The notes under the pieces: model-generated
The model's input: the letters and a program-made list of their open reading frames with translations, nothing else
Told to the model about the DNA's origin: nothing
Database searches by the model: none
Shown here: in pieces, positions 1 to 9,654 of the stretch
Layout of the letters: each line of letters opens with the position of its first letter
How positions within the stretch are numbered: position 1 is the stretch's first letter
DNA from: Peronospora farinosa
Taxonomy: Eukaryota; Oomycota; Peronosporomycetes; Peronosporales; Peronosporaceae
Length of the DNA: 43,619 nucleotides
Direction: 5' to 3'
Assembly: GCA_947646735.1 (NCBI GenBank)
Contig: CANTFK010000314.1
Location: 1 to 43,619, forward strand
Program-made: the position numbers and the translations under genes

Positions 1-235
1 TATAACTCTGTTTTATTTTTGTTTTAGTATTAATTCGCAGTAAGTGCGAATATGTTCCCTAGCTCATAGAAACCACTAAATATGTAAAAAAATATTATTA
101 ATTATTGGGTTCACCAATAATAAACCAATAATAAAAATGACGCGAAGTATCCGCTAATCGGATACTGCCCTATTCCTACTTATGTAAATATGTATTAATC
201 CTATAACTACTTATTTAATAGGTTGCCCCATTACA
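1..235 (-). mobile_element. Z-family LTR, partial (3' side of element A)
   Basis: Reverse complement begins TGTAATGGGGCAACC at base 235, immediately after a purine tract, and matches the complete LTR at 23352-23668. The outer part is cut by the window edge. It contains the paired ATTGG/CCAAT boxes and the hairpin ATTCGCA-TGCGAAT that also occur in the related LTR at 39421-39760. Confidence 0.88.
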
Positions 236-251
236 GCACCCCCTCTTTAAG
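236..251 (-). other. Polypurine tract of element A
   Basis: On the minus strand the sequence AAAGAGGGGGGTGC directly abuts the LTR start. This is the expected plus-strand primer of a Gypsy element. The same tract stands at 23338-23351 in copy B. Confidence 0.8.
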
Positions 252-619
252 TTGCGCTTACCTTAACGTAAGCACATAACATAAAAATGATACTTTTCAC
301 CGAAAATGTAGAGACACAACCTCGAACCTGCAAAGTGACACACAACTGAGCAGTATGACCCTGGCCGCGCGCGCAAGGATATATCTGACGTCATCAACCG
401 TACGATCTGAAGATAGAAGACACCGCGAGTCACGGACGCACACTTGATCCCGTGGACGCTATACAGTTTCATCGGCGCTAATTATCTAGAATTGCCTGAA
501 ATCACAACGAAGCTCTTCATTCGCTATCATGTTGTTGGTGCATTGGCTTAACACTGGTTTCTTAATCGTGATATCGCTGGCTCGATCCCCAAGTGCGCAA
601 AATTTATTTCGCTATGACA
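252..619 (-). other. Element A 3' noncoding region, no gene seen
   Basis: This stretch lies between the chromodomain remnant and the purine tract. Short open frames occur on both strands but none resembles a known domain. It matches 22973-23337 in copy B with a few substitutions. Confidence 0.6.
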
Positions 620-1057
620 TTACACATTGTCGCAAATACCATCCATGTTTTCCCAATCCTCATGATAAGTCTCGGAATTGCTCGGGAACTCGTCGTCGGA
701 ATTCTGTTGCCCGAGAGGATCACGGCTCGCGAGATTAGGGCTAGAATTGGCAGCATCGCTAGCAATCGCCGTCTTCCTATGCGACTCATAATCCTCGACC
801 ACGTCTGGAATATTATGAGCCAGCATACTTCGAGGTTACCATGTATCGTCCGCCGGCGAATATCCCAACCAGCGAACCCTGTAATATTTCTCGAGATGGT
901 TCTTCGTGGGCGCCGAGTCACTACTAGGCGCATAAACCTTATGATTCTCGTGATCGTTAATTTGGTCGACAATCCAGCGTCGCGCACTAGATGCATCAAT
1001 TAAGGGAGGAGTAACATCAAGACGAAAGTCTCTGGCGGTGAGCGTCGATTCGCACAT
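620..1057 (-). pseudogene. Chromodomain remnant of element A pol
   Basis: The minus-strand frame 1057-836 shows the chromodomain hallmark RVRWLGYSPADDTW and then meets TAA. The same frame resumes at 826-620 with the expected C-terminal helix (NIPDVVEDYE). The normal residue after DTW is glutamate, so the stop looks like a single-base nonsense change. The identical TAA is present in copy B (22748-22750). In chromoviruses this domain tethers integrase to modified chromatin. Confidence 0.8.
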
Positions 1058-1095
1058 TCGAACGCCTGTACAGTAAAACGACGAGCTGCGTCATC

Positions 1096-2569
1096 TTAGC
1101 GCTGAAGCCGATTAGTCGATGCACGCCCTACTTGTTGCTCGCGAGATGGCTCAGAGAGCTCAAGATCGTGCGGATGCTGCACCTGAGGCTGCTGAGCGGA
1201 CTCGACGTGAGCAGATGGTACTGGTTGAGCTCCTACGTCATCATAAGACGACTGCGTTCGGAGGACCCCAGCAGATCGATTCTGCACTCGTTCGGGCAGG
1301 ACTTGGTTCCAGTCGTTGGCAAAGGATGTTGGATTTTGATCCGGCACAGAAGAGCGCGGAAGATTCGAAGAGAGATCCGCCGGTAGGTAAGCCTTGAGGC
1401 GCCCGACGTAGAACGTCGGGTGCAAACGCATAGATGTAGGAGCATCTAGCGTGTAAGCGTCACCATGCACTTTAACAACCCAAAATGGGTCAATATATCG
1501 TGGATCTAACTTATTAGCGCCCAAATTCGTCACTGAGGTGTTCGGTAATCCACTTGTTGATAATAAGACTCTGTCACCTTCTCGAAATATCAACATATTC
1601 TTTCGACCTCTTGTGTCTGCATTCTCTTTTTGCTTATCGACTGCCTCTTGTAATGCATCACGCACAAAGCGCTTGGTAATAGCAGAGATTCGGTTACTTC
1701 AGCCGAACTTACAGGCGATATATTCTCTTTTGGGGCAAAATTAGCAACGGTAGACGCGATGGAGTGCATCGCGTCAGGAGTCGAAATGCCGTTGGCCACA
1801 AAATTACCAGCATTAGCTGCATCGACAGCAACCTTATCCTTATCGTAATCAATCATTAATAGTTTCGACGCAATTCAATCGGTAGATACTCCCCCACCAA
1901 GCTTGGAGACTGTGTTCTTCGAAGCAGAGAGAGCAAGTAGCGCCGGAACGCGAGAATGCATCGCGTTGTTAACGAAAAAGGGGGTCAACCCGGTTGACGC
2001 ATGTACATCATTGTTGATTGCAAACTCTGCAAGTGGAAGAAACGAAATCCATGACGAGAACGATGTTGCATAACTGCGCAAGACATCTTCGAGCACTCTG
2101 TTCACACTTTCCGTTTGCCCATCCGTCTCTGGATGGGCCGCCGTAGACATAAGCAACCGCGTGCCTAATAGCTGGAATAATTCGGCCCAGAAAACCGAAG
2201 TGAAACGCGGGTCACGGTCCGAAACAATAGATTCTGGCAAGCCGTGATGCCTAAAGATAAGATCAATGAAGATCTTCGTTGTCGTATCCGCCGTTATGTT
2301 GGCGGAGACCGGAGCAAAATGCACCATTTTGCTGAATTGATCCACTAGGACCAATACGCCCGTGCGTTTCAGTTCATCCGGTGAAAGAACAAAGATAAAA
2401 TCCATGCTGAACGAGCGCCAGGCTTTCGTAGCAATCGGAAGCGGACGCAATGGGGCTTTGAAGACGGGGCGGGCTTCACACGCTGACAGGTTTCACAGGG
2501 GCGCACCCATTTCCGGATGTACTTATACATTCCCGGCCAGAAAAATAGGCGGGAAATAGCCGCAAACGT
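1096..2569 (-). pseudogene. Integrase core and C-terminal domain of element A
   Basis: The rve core is read on the minus strand from about 2450 to 1875. The DDE residues are visible as D in VLVDQFSKMVHF, D in SDRDPRFTS and E in TDGQTESVNRVLED. A frame change near 1860 leads to the C-terminal barrel at 1665-1300 (EGDRVLLST, then HPTFYVGRLKAY). The join to the zinc-binding N-terminus is broken near 2460-2570 by frame changes and by a TAG after GRE, which is AAG in copy B. Family Z by similarity to element C. Confidence 0.85.
1119..1397 (+). other. Antisense open frame opposite the integrase-chromodomain linker of A (possible antisense-gene C-terminus)
   Basis: A 92-codon open frame on the plus strand ends just short of the integrase C-terminal domain. 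It is rich in Ala, Glu, Gln and Arg with a heptad-like run (AERTRREQMVLVELL). Its position, end point and phase against the sense frame match the antisense frames of C, D and X1. It may equally be a shadow of the low-complexity sense linker. The copy in B is at 22467-22189. Confidence 0.3.
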
Positions 2570-3313
2570 CTATTCACGACCCAGGAGTCCACAAGCTGGG
2601 CTGTCGTGAAATTCATGAACCAATCGGGCTCGAAAGACGCCATCAGCAGAGATGACGACACGAGGCGAATCAAAGACGTCCATTGTGTACGTCAGCAACG
2701 GTATGTCAAGTGCGTCACGCTTGATGTTGTCGCGTGTTGGTTTCGTCAACTTCGCGAGTAATTTTTCGCTCGCGTCCCTGAGATAGTTGATGATTCCTGC
2801 ATAGAAGGATTTATTCGCATAGGATTCAGCGATCTGAGTTCGGATCGAAAGCACGGGGGTCGAAATCATCGCATTAAGCCCCAGCTCAATACAACGCGCA
2901 CAGATATCTTCGTCGTCATCAACATACTCCGTTTGATGACCCATATCGCGTCGAGGATCGTAATCAGGACGACGAGAAAGCGCGTCAGCGAGAATGTTAT
3001 TCTTGCCAGGCTTGTAATGCACCACAAAATTATACTCGGCAAAAAATGACAACCACCGTGTCACACGCTGGGACAAGTGAGGACTCTTGACGGCGGTACA
3101 CAATGATGCGCGATCTGTGTAGATAGAAAACATCTTTTCGCCGAGCAAATATACTCTAAACTTGATTAGCGCGTAACGCATAGCCAGAAGTTCCTTGTCG
3201 TGTACCGGATAATTTTTCTCGGCAGGTTTCATCTGTCGTGATTGAAAACTTACGACGCGCTCTCGACCCTCGTCATCAAATTGCATTAGGGCACATCCTA
3301 TAGCAAAATCGCA
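2570..3313 (-). pseudogene. RNase H and integrase zinc-finger start of element A
   Basis: The frame 3286-2570 reads the Gypsy RNase H signature YPVHDKELLAMRYAL, then YTDRASL and ILADALSRRPD, which supply the E, D and D of the active site. The usual upstream CDAS is lost: a short deletion leaves CDFAIGCAL at the chimeric junction. The His pair of the integrase zinc finger (HEFHD) ends the frame before a TAG stop. Confidence 0.85.
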
Positions 3314-3644
3314 TTACAGACAGTATCACTAACAAAGCCATCGACCTTTACTTGCTCTATACGAGAGCCGATGTCATTACTGACATCCAGTGTCTCAATA
3401 TTACTTTGGGTATCACTCAACGGAGTACGTGCCGTTCCACTAGGTGTCACTGAGCTCTGCTCGACACTATTATTATTGAAAGTGTAGTTTATCAGCTCAG
3501 ATACGATTCAATGTCCAAAACACTAATTGACTCAGTTCACGGCTCGCGCCAATCGCTACTGTTACTTAGCAAATGTAAATTCATGACTTTCCAAAGCTTT
3601 GCTAGGGACATTGCGCGTGGCGCCTAAGGTTTTAAATTTACAAT
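3314..3644 (-). other. Protease-to-pol spacer of X family, ending at the chimeric junction
   Basis: The minus-strand sequence matches X1's own spacer at 27400-27700 (LDVS.DI repeats, SDTVC against SDVGC). At about 3313-3314 it passes straight into Z-family RNase H, with roughly 200 codons of reverse transcriptase missing. It has several stops. No other gene is seen. Confidence 0.7.
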
Positions 3645-3965
3645 CGAACTATAGCTCATGGTTTTCCAGCCAGGCCATACCGAGAATGAGATCATATCTC
3701 GAGTCCAAATCTAGGACAAGACAGCGTTCAACGCTATCAAAGTCTAAGAACTTCACACCTAAGTTCAGCGGAACTTTAGGAACGGTGACACGTACACCTC
3801 GAGACAAACGGTTATACTGTCACCCTCTTTCGCTTCTAGCGCCTCAGCATACCGTTGACTTCCTATAAGGGAATGAGGTCAAAAATAATTGCACGACGCC
3901 CATGAGTCAATTAGAATTGACCATGGCTTCTCAAAACCCTTAACGGTTGCCGACACAACCAACAC
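3645..3965 (-). pseudogene. Aspartic protease remnant of element A
   Basis: The retropepsin segment is visible on the minus strand: the ILIDS active-site strand at 3914-3897, then YDLILGMAWLENHE near 3680, the usual second half of the fold. The catalytic triad reads Asp-Ser-Trp instead of Asp-Ser-Gly (TGG for a GGN codon), and a TGA follows ten codons later. Both defects also occur in copy B. The enzyme would be inactive. Confidence 0.75.
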
Positions 3966-4057
3966 GCCTGGCTTGTATTCCTGTTCCATGGAAGCATACA
4001 CAGAACCACCTGGGGCTAAGCCCTGTTTACCTTTACCTCCTAGAGGTTCAACAGAAC

Positions 4058-5089
4058 TTAGTTCTTTCCCAGTAGGGCGCCCCGCGCGTACTGGGAGCTG
4101 ACGTTTTCCCCTGCGGTGCTCGCTTTTTGGCTAGGAGCAGGGTTTCGGCTCTGCCGATTCTGACGTTGCTTTCGCAACGGACAACTAGGGCGGAGGTGCC
4201 TAGTGCTTCCGCACATGTAGCATTTACGGATGTTACCTTGCTGCTCAGCAGCTTGAAGCTCAGTTTCTTCGGCATGGCTGAGGTTCATCGATTCCGCCCT
4301 GTTAGAGACATTTGAATTATACCATGGCAGACCATATCGAGCATATTTAAAAGTAAACTCAGCGTTAAACGCTATGCTCACTGCCTCTTCGAAAGTCGAA
4401 GGATGGACACGGAAAACTTCCGTCCTGGCGACCCCAGTATGAAGTCCATCCATAAAAATGTTCACTCGGACTTCCTCTGCCAGTGAGTCCTGCTGCATAG
4501 CAGCAATGAGAGTTCTCAACTCTTGGACATAGTACGACAATTCTTTCTTACCCTGTCGGGTAGCTAAGAAGCGTGAGCGCACACGATAAGCCTGATTAGA
4601 CTGTGCAAAAACGCAAGTTCATTGCTTTTTAAGCATTTCCCATGTGAGAAATGCAGCATTTACAGAGACATCGCTCGTTAGAGCCCACTATCTATCTCTT
4701 CCACCGATCTTAGAAATGGCCAAGCCAAATCGTTGCTTATCTGATACAAGCATGGCGGCATCCATTGCCATTTAAGCTTCTCGGATCCTGAGGAGAAGAT
4801 TATCTACCTCCTTCCTTTCAAAGGTTTTAACGTTTAAAACGAGTGGGCGAGCCTTTGACTCTGCATCGGGAACATATACCGGGATATACTGTGTAGGCGC
4901 AGCTGACGCTGCCTGATCGTGTACCTGCTCGAGTAGCGTTGCCTCATAGCGCATAAAGGCCTCAAGGCGAGCATTTAAAACCTCCGGGCCTTGGGCCAAA
5001 CTGGTCTCGATTTGATCGGGTCCAACGAACGCAGATAATCTATATAGTGCGAGTCGTTGCGCCTCAGAGAGGTGATTTTGACTCTCCAT
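4058..5089 (-). pseudogene. Gag of element A (X family)
   Basis: Gag packages the element RNA. The frame begins at ATG 5089 ([13 protein letters not shown]) and runs to a TAA at about 4772. The retrotransposon gag core continues after further stops, and 4582-4058 is open for 174 codons. It carries RSRFLATRQGKKELSYYVQEL and a CCHC zinc knuckle CYMCGSTRHLRPSC. At least three in-frame stops lie between 4772 and 4600 and are shared with copy B. The last 174 codons are intact here, whereas copy B has a frameshift. Confidence 0.85.
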
Positions 5090-5138
5090 CCTCACAGAGG
5101 GTCAGTCTTTAAAGACTCAGGTGTAGAGTTGACTACAA

Positions 5139-5147
5139 GTGCTACCA
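5139..5147 (-). other. tRNA primer-binding site of element A
   Basis: The minus strand reads TGGTAGCAC two bases downstream of the 5' LTR end. This fits priming by a tRNA ending GTGCTACCA. The same site and the same two-base gap occur at 12541-12549, 18429-18437 and 39918-39926. Confidence 0.75.
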
Positions 5148-5149
5148 AG

Positions 5150-5202
5150 AGTAGAGGAGCTACACATCTCCTTAGACAGAGGAAGACTTGTTTGGCTAAA
5201 AG
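5150..5202 (-). mobile_element. X-family LTR of element A, 3' piece
   Basis: These are the last 53 bases of A's 5' LTR in element orientation, matching copy B near 18374-18426. The LTR is cut here by element D and resumes at 13177. AAAAG at 5198-5202 is one copy of D's target duplication. Confidence 0.85.
5198..5202. repeat. Target-site duplication AAAAG, left copy (element D)
   Basis: AAAAG abuts the outer end of D's 3' LTR and is repeated exactly at 13172-13176 beside the other LTR. Removing D and one copy restores a continuous X-family LTR. Confidence 0.9.
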
Positions 5203-5802
5203 TTTAGACGGGCACTTCTACGAAGTTGCCTCGTGCTACATAGCGCACACCTTCAGCACAAGCGAGGAAGCGGTTAGACCGTCTAACCTTCGCGTGCGAG
5301 AGTGGATATGCGATTTGTTGACTGCTTAAGCAGTCGTACCACCAGTTTCCTCTCGCTTAAGCGAGAGAGCAACAACTTCTTAACAAGAAAGCACCGACGT
5401 CACGCAGAAGCTTTTTTAGCTTCTCGTGCGTGGTGCGTATGTTTAAGCAAATTCAAGACTGAGCTATATTTAATGAATTATAATTTAATGTAAACTTAAC
5501 TACTGATTGACTTTATATGTATATAGATCGTATACGCGACTTTTTAGAAGCGTATCCTGTCGCATGAACTTAAATCTAGATTTAGGTTTGCAACTGACGT
5601 CCTTCTGAGACGTCGCGATGCCTACCTTCAACTAGCGTCATCCCTTCCCATGTGAATCCATAAATGGATATCACATTCACGAGGGTGGATCACATTTGTG
5701 TATCGCACCCAAGTGACAGGTCAAAAGTAATCATGGATACTTTTAGACCTTACATTTAAGTATATTACTTAAGGTTTACGTGTAACTAGATGCCCTGTTA
5801 CA
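5203..5802 (-). mobile_element. Y-family 3' LTR of element D
   Basis: 600 bp, minus orientation. It starts TGTAACAGGGC at 5802 next to the purine tract and ends at 5203. It matches 12552-13171 throughout; the main differences are a TA microsatellite expansion in the other copy and about 20 substitutions. Confidence 0.93.
5320..5367. repeat. Two perfect CTTAAG-centred palindromes in Y LTR
   Basis: GACTGCTTAAGCAGTC (5320-5335) and CTCTCGCTTAAGCGAGAG (5350-5367) are perfect inverted repeats of 16 and 18 bases separated by 14 bases. Both are preserved in the other LTR at 12669-12684 and 12699-12716. Confidence 0.9.
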
Positions 5803-5822
5803 CCATCCCCCCTTTTTGAACG
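5803..5822 (-). other. Polypurine tract of element D
   Basis: The minus strand reads AAAAAGGGGGGATGG immediately before the 3' LTR, as expected for the plus-strand DNA primer. From 5823 to 6134 lies a noncoding stretch with no gene seen. Confidence 0.8.
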
Positions 5823-6134
5823 ATGTTTATATTTTGTAAAACATCGCCTAGGAGACAGAGAGACTGCCAGCCGTTGTAAAATGCGCCGCTTAGTCTGCTC
5901 AATTCTCATGCCACCAAAACGTGTAAGGCTGATGGGTTGCCTGCAAAGACGCCCATGCAGTCCAACACTAAGCGCACGCGCTGCGATTATTTGCAGCTGT
6001 CGTAAAGTGCTTCAGGCACTGAGACGAATCTTCCATTTCACTTTAATGTAAGTGAAGATCCATCACTCAATGTAGACTACAATGAGAGCAAGCCGTTGCC
6101 ATGACCCCCAAGTGAAGATGAGCAAAGCGCATTG

Positions 6135-7241
6135 ATGGGACGTATGTCCCCATCATTTGAGGTAACCGTCCTTGAGGGAGCGTCTATGCTTCCTTCAAGT
6201 GAAGTTAAGGCCTCTTCGCCTGCGCCTACAAGCGCGGCGACTAAGACTGAGCACGCTACTTCGAAAGGAGTAGTCGCGACTCAGTCAGATGTGACTCAAC
6301 AAGCTGATGTCTTGACAATCCATAATGGAGAGTCAGACTCAGATGAGTGTGAGCTTAAAGCTCCACCAAGTACGCCTTCGGCCTCACTAGCCCGCCGTCG
6401 CGAGGGCGGCTACGTGAGTGGTGGCTTGCCACCAATGCCACCTTCATCTGAGTGGATGAACTCGGATGGGTATAGTGCAGCGCTTTTGCAGCGTGCAACT
6501 ATTGACGCTCATAAATTTTATAGCGTCTTTCCCTTGTGGAAAAAGCAGGGCAAAGCACTTGGTCGTGCTTTCCCAATTCCAGTCGTGCTGCGTTCTAACG
6601 AAACAGCCGACGAATATGAAGCTGAACTCCAGCGCCGTGTTACCTTGCATGTAGATGCAACGAAACAACGGTCGCAGCAAATCAGCTTCGCCATGAAGCG
6701 TGCGCATGATATCTTGAGTGGTAAACGAGACCCAATTGATTCTCGCTACGCTTCTTCTGCTAGGTCCGGATGGACTAGCAGAAAGACGTCAGCTGGTGCT
6801 GCTTCACATAAGCAGCCACCAGCCCAAGCACGTCGACGCGCAAAGCGTCCACAGGCTCCCACGAGTCAAAGCTTGTTGGGTAACGCTTCCACTGGACCAG
6901 GATTTGGAGCTTTCGCTTCACAAAACGGTGGGCCAACAGCCTTCCAACAAGGAAGTGCGTGTTCCTTTCCGTGTCCGCCAACACAGGTGGCACCCGATAG
7001 GAGTGGCGATTACGCCCACCTACTCGCGGTTGCCTACCCTGCTGCTGTTCAGTCGCAGGCTGAGTCCGCTACGCTGAAGAGGCAGGTGACAGATCTCGAG
7101 AGTCAAGTCTCGCGACTGACTTCGGATCTGCACGATATGAGGGCGAGGGACCGTCAGGGGTATGACCGCCTGAAGACCCGTTTGGACATTTTGGAGCGAC
7201 TGGTGATGAGAGACCCGCGTCAAGCGCGGAGTCCTCCTTGA
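6135..7241 (+). CDS. Antisense open reading frame in element D, 368 aa, unknown function
   Basis: An uninterrupted frame runs against the element, starting at ATG 6135, about 330 bp inside the 3' LTR. The N-terminal 110 residues are Ser/Thr/Ala-rich and acidic. Residues about 110-195 look globular (ALLQRATIDAHKFYSVFPLW, then RRVTLHVDATKQRSQQISF). Residues 213-286 are basic and low-complexity and lie opposite the chromodomain. Residues 300-360 form a probable coiled coil (RQVTDLESQVSRLTSDLH, then RLKTRLDILERL). The first 640 bases have no recognisable sense-strand gene, so this is unlikely to be just a shadow. It is the longest intact frame in D. No family was recognised. Confidence 0.55.
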   Translation: MGRMSPSFEVTVLEGASMLPSSEVKASSPAPTSAATKTEHATSKGVVATQSDVTQQADVLTIHNGESDSDECELKAPPSTPSASLARRREGGYVSGGLPPMPPSSEWMNSDGYSAALLQRATIDAHKFYSVFPLWKKQGKALGRAFPIPVVLRSNETADEYEAELQRRVTLHVDATKQRSQQISFAMKRAHDILSGKRDPIDSRYASSARSGWTSRKTSAGAASHKQPPAQARRRAKRPQAPTSQSLLGNASTGPGFGAFASQNGGPTAFQQGSACSFPCPPTQVAPDRSGDYAHLLAVAYPAAVQSQAESATLKRQVTDLESQVSRLTSDLHDMRARDRQGYDRLKTRLDILERLVMRDPRQARSPP

Positions 7242-7397
7242 TCGCCAAGTTTTCTATCGATCCCTCGTTCGTATACGGGGAGCCTCTCGGCTTCTTCGTC
7301 GCCTGATCGGCCGCGACGCTCGACTCACAGTCGACGTCACTATCGGTCTCGTTAGACCGATGTGGATATGTGATCTCTTCTGGATCAACATACCGTT
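6772..7397 (-). pseudogene. Chromodomain and linker of element D
   Basis: The minus-strand frame 6993-6775 reads HFLVGRLLAHRF, ILVQWKRYPTSFDSWEP and a C-terminal helix, a clear chromodomain. Upstream, a linker of low complexity with one TAG connects to the integrase C-terminus. The antisense frame 6135-7241 runs through this whole region. Confidence 0.8.
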
Positions 7398-8420
7398 TCA
7401 GACGATCACGTAGAATACGGGGTGCTTCTTCATATACGGTGGGAGAGTGAGCCTATAATTTAGGTCTCCAAATTCTTCAACCACTATAAAGGGCCCAATG
7501 AATCGGGGCAATAGCTTAGTAGTACCACCAGGTAGTACAGAGATTGCATGTTTAGGTAGGGTAGCAGTACTTAATAGCACTTTGTCCCCCACACTAAAGT
7601 GTTCATTGTTTTTGCGACCATGTTGGTCCGCATATTGTTCTTGCTTGTCCTGTGCGCTTGCCATTGCGTCACGGACTTTACGTGTGATGTCCAATCGCTC
7701 AGTCATGAAGCGCTGAGCTTCGCTTACGATTTTATCATCCAGATCGCCTATGACGCCTCCAAGAGGTCGTTCATGGTTGGACGCTGTTTATAACACGATA
7801 GTGTCATTGTCAAGGAGCACTGGCATTTCTTGTCGTGCACACCTATAAATGTCGTGACCACAGCTAAACTAGCAGTGTCACTAGGGCAACTTTGATTCTC
7901 TTTGGCATTCGCACACGAATGGAAATTGCTTGCTCCATTCCTTAGGAGTCGCTACTGTACGCAACACATCCGCCACGACTCGATTGGCCCATTCTGTTTG
8001 GCCATCAGCTTGGGGATGATCAGCAGTTGACATGTGGAGTTTGCTTCCCAGCAGCTCAAACACATGTCGCCAAAAACCCGACGTAAAACGCGGATCCTCG
8101 TCTGATACTATGGACTCGGGCATCCCGTGTAGTCGATTTGCATGATCCAGAAAGAAGAGGTCATCCTCTTTTCCTGAGATCTTGGTGCTACATGGTGCCA
8201 AATGCACCATCTTGCTCAGTCTGTCTACAGAGACGACGAGCCCCGTCCTGCCTTTATGGTCAGGCGGTAAACCAATCATGAAGTCCAAACTGACCGACTT
8301 CCAACATGCAGTTGGAATCGGCAGTGGCTTCAGTGGCGCACTGCTAGAAGGTGCAGGCTTGATGCGCTGACACTCTTCGCAAGAGCGAATATAGTTGGCC
8401 ACCCACCGGTATAGGTGGGG
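7398..8420 (-). pseudogene. Integrase of element D
   Basis: The core frame 8402-7881 begins with the second half of the zinc finger (CEECQR) and shows DDE as D in VSVDRLSKMVHL, D in SDEDPRFTS and E in ADGQTEWANR. After a frame change near 7880-7710 comes the C-terminal barrel, 7706-7398 (VGDKVLLSTATLP, FIGPFIVVEEFGDLNYRL, HPVFYV). It strand-transfers the cDNA into the genome when intact. It is separated from RNase H by a stop at 8421 and is therefore broken. Confidence 0.85.
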
Positions 8421-9187
8421 TCACCAAAGTTTCTCTGACACTCGTAAGAATGTCTTTTCACGGCCCAGATGCCCACTAGATGGCGCATCATGGCACTCGT
8501 GAAGTATCATCAGCTTGAGATCTTTGTCATGAGGGACATAGATTCTCAATGGATCCCAAGGTGACAGTTGATGCCATAACAGGCCATCACTGTAACTAAA
8601 GCGATTTAGTTTCGCTTTGAGGTGCGACGGAAGGGTAACCTGTCGTCCACCAAAATGATCCAACAGCAGGCGACAATGTTCGTCCTGACTGTAGCACTCC
8701 TTGATATCGGAGTCCATTGATTTCGTCACATGGTAGGCCTTCATGGCTGCCAATGTTGACGACTCAACTTGTGCTTTCGCACGAGACACACTATCCTGGT
8801 GTCTTGCCTCGAAGTCTGGTCTGCGCGATAACGCGTCAGCCAAGACATTCGACTTACCCGGCTTATATTCAGCTTTGAAATTAAATTCAGAGAAGAATGT
8901 TTGCCATCTTGCCATTATCGGCGAGAGATGCGGTGAATTTATAGCGGTCCGCAGTGATGCGTGATCCGTATAAACCACAAAAGGTTCGTTGCCCAAGAGG
9001 TGCACCCGAAACTTCACAAGGGCATACTTAATTGAAAGTAGTTCCTTGTCATGCACAGGGTAATTCAGCTCGGCAGCTTTAAAAGCCGAGACTGATAAGA
9101 AATGAAACGGTCAACGCTGTTGTCATCCTTTTTCATGAGCGCGCTGCCGATTGCAAAATTGCTTGCATCGCAGACGACGCTAAAGGT
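8421..9187 (-). pseudogene. RNase H and integrase zinc finger start of element D
   Basis: The first active-site Asp is in VVCDASNFAIGSAL near 9175-9130. A frameshift follows, and 9056-8421 continues with MHDKELLSIKYALVKFRVHL, YTDHASLRTA and NVLADALSRRPD. The frame ends in the integrase zinc finger HECHDAPSSGHLGREKT before a stop after KLW. Confidence 0.83.
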
Positions 9188-9654
9188 CTAATCCGCGTCT
9201 GGCAATGCCAAGACCGGTGCCTCGACAAGAGATTGCTTCAGTGATGTTAACGCATCTACTTGCTCCTTTGACCAATTCCATTCTGTATCCTTTTTCATAA
9301 AGTCAGACAATGGATTAGTCTGCTTTGCATAATTCTTGCTATACTTATGCAAGAAATTAGCGAGCCCAAGGAATTGGCGCAGATCCTTCACATGACGTGG
9401 GACTGGCCATTCCTTTACAGCCTTTACTTTTTCTGGGTCTGCTCTTACACCGTGTGCACCAATAATGCAGCCCAGTACAGGTATCTCAGGGACCCCTATT
9501 ACGCACTTTTGCAAGTTCACGTATAAGTGGGCGTCACCCTGCGTCTGCAACACAGCATCTAAATGACGCTCTATCGCACTCAGATCGTCCTACGCCCTAC
9601 TATGCACGAACACGTCGTCCAAGTAATGGGGCGCGTAGGCACGGTGCTGAATCA
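9188..9654 (-). pseudogene. Reverse transcriptase C-terminal half of element D
   Basis: The catalytic YLDD box is visible (HYLDDVFVHSRA) near 9630-9590, followed by a TAG. The frame 9553-9188 carries the thumb and connection (LYVNLQKCVIG, PVLGCIIGAHGVRADPEK, LRQFLGLANFLHKYSKNYA). It is separated from the N-terminal half by a frameshift around 9760-9700. Confidence 0.83.

Noticed and set aside
1..235. Pairing the Z LTR with the X LTR at 13177-13680 as one element's LTR pair
   Set aside because: The sequences are not homologous. Each family has its own proper partner elsewhere, so A is treated as chimeric or incomplete in the window.
593..1003. 136- and 131-codon frames on both strands over the A chromodomain
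   Set aside because: They are shadows of the chromodomain frame, and the same shadows occur in copy B. No domain signal of their own.
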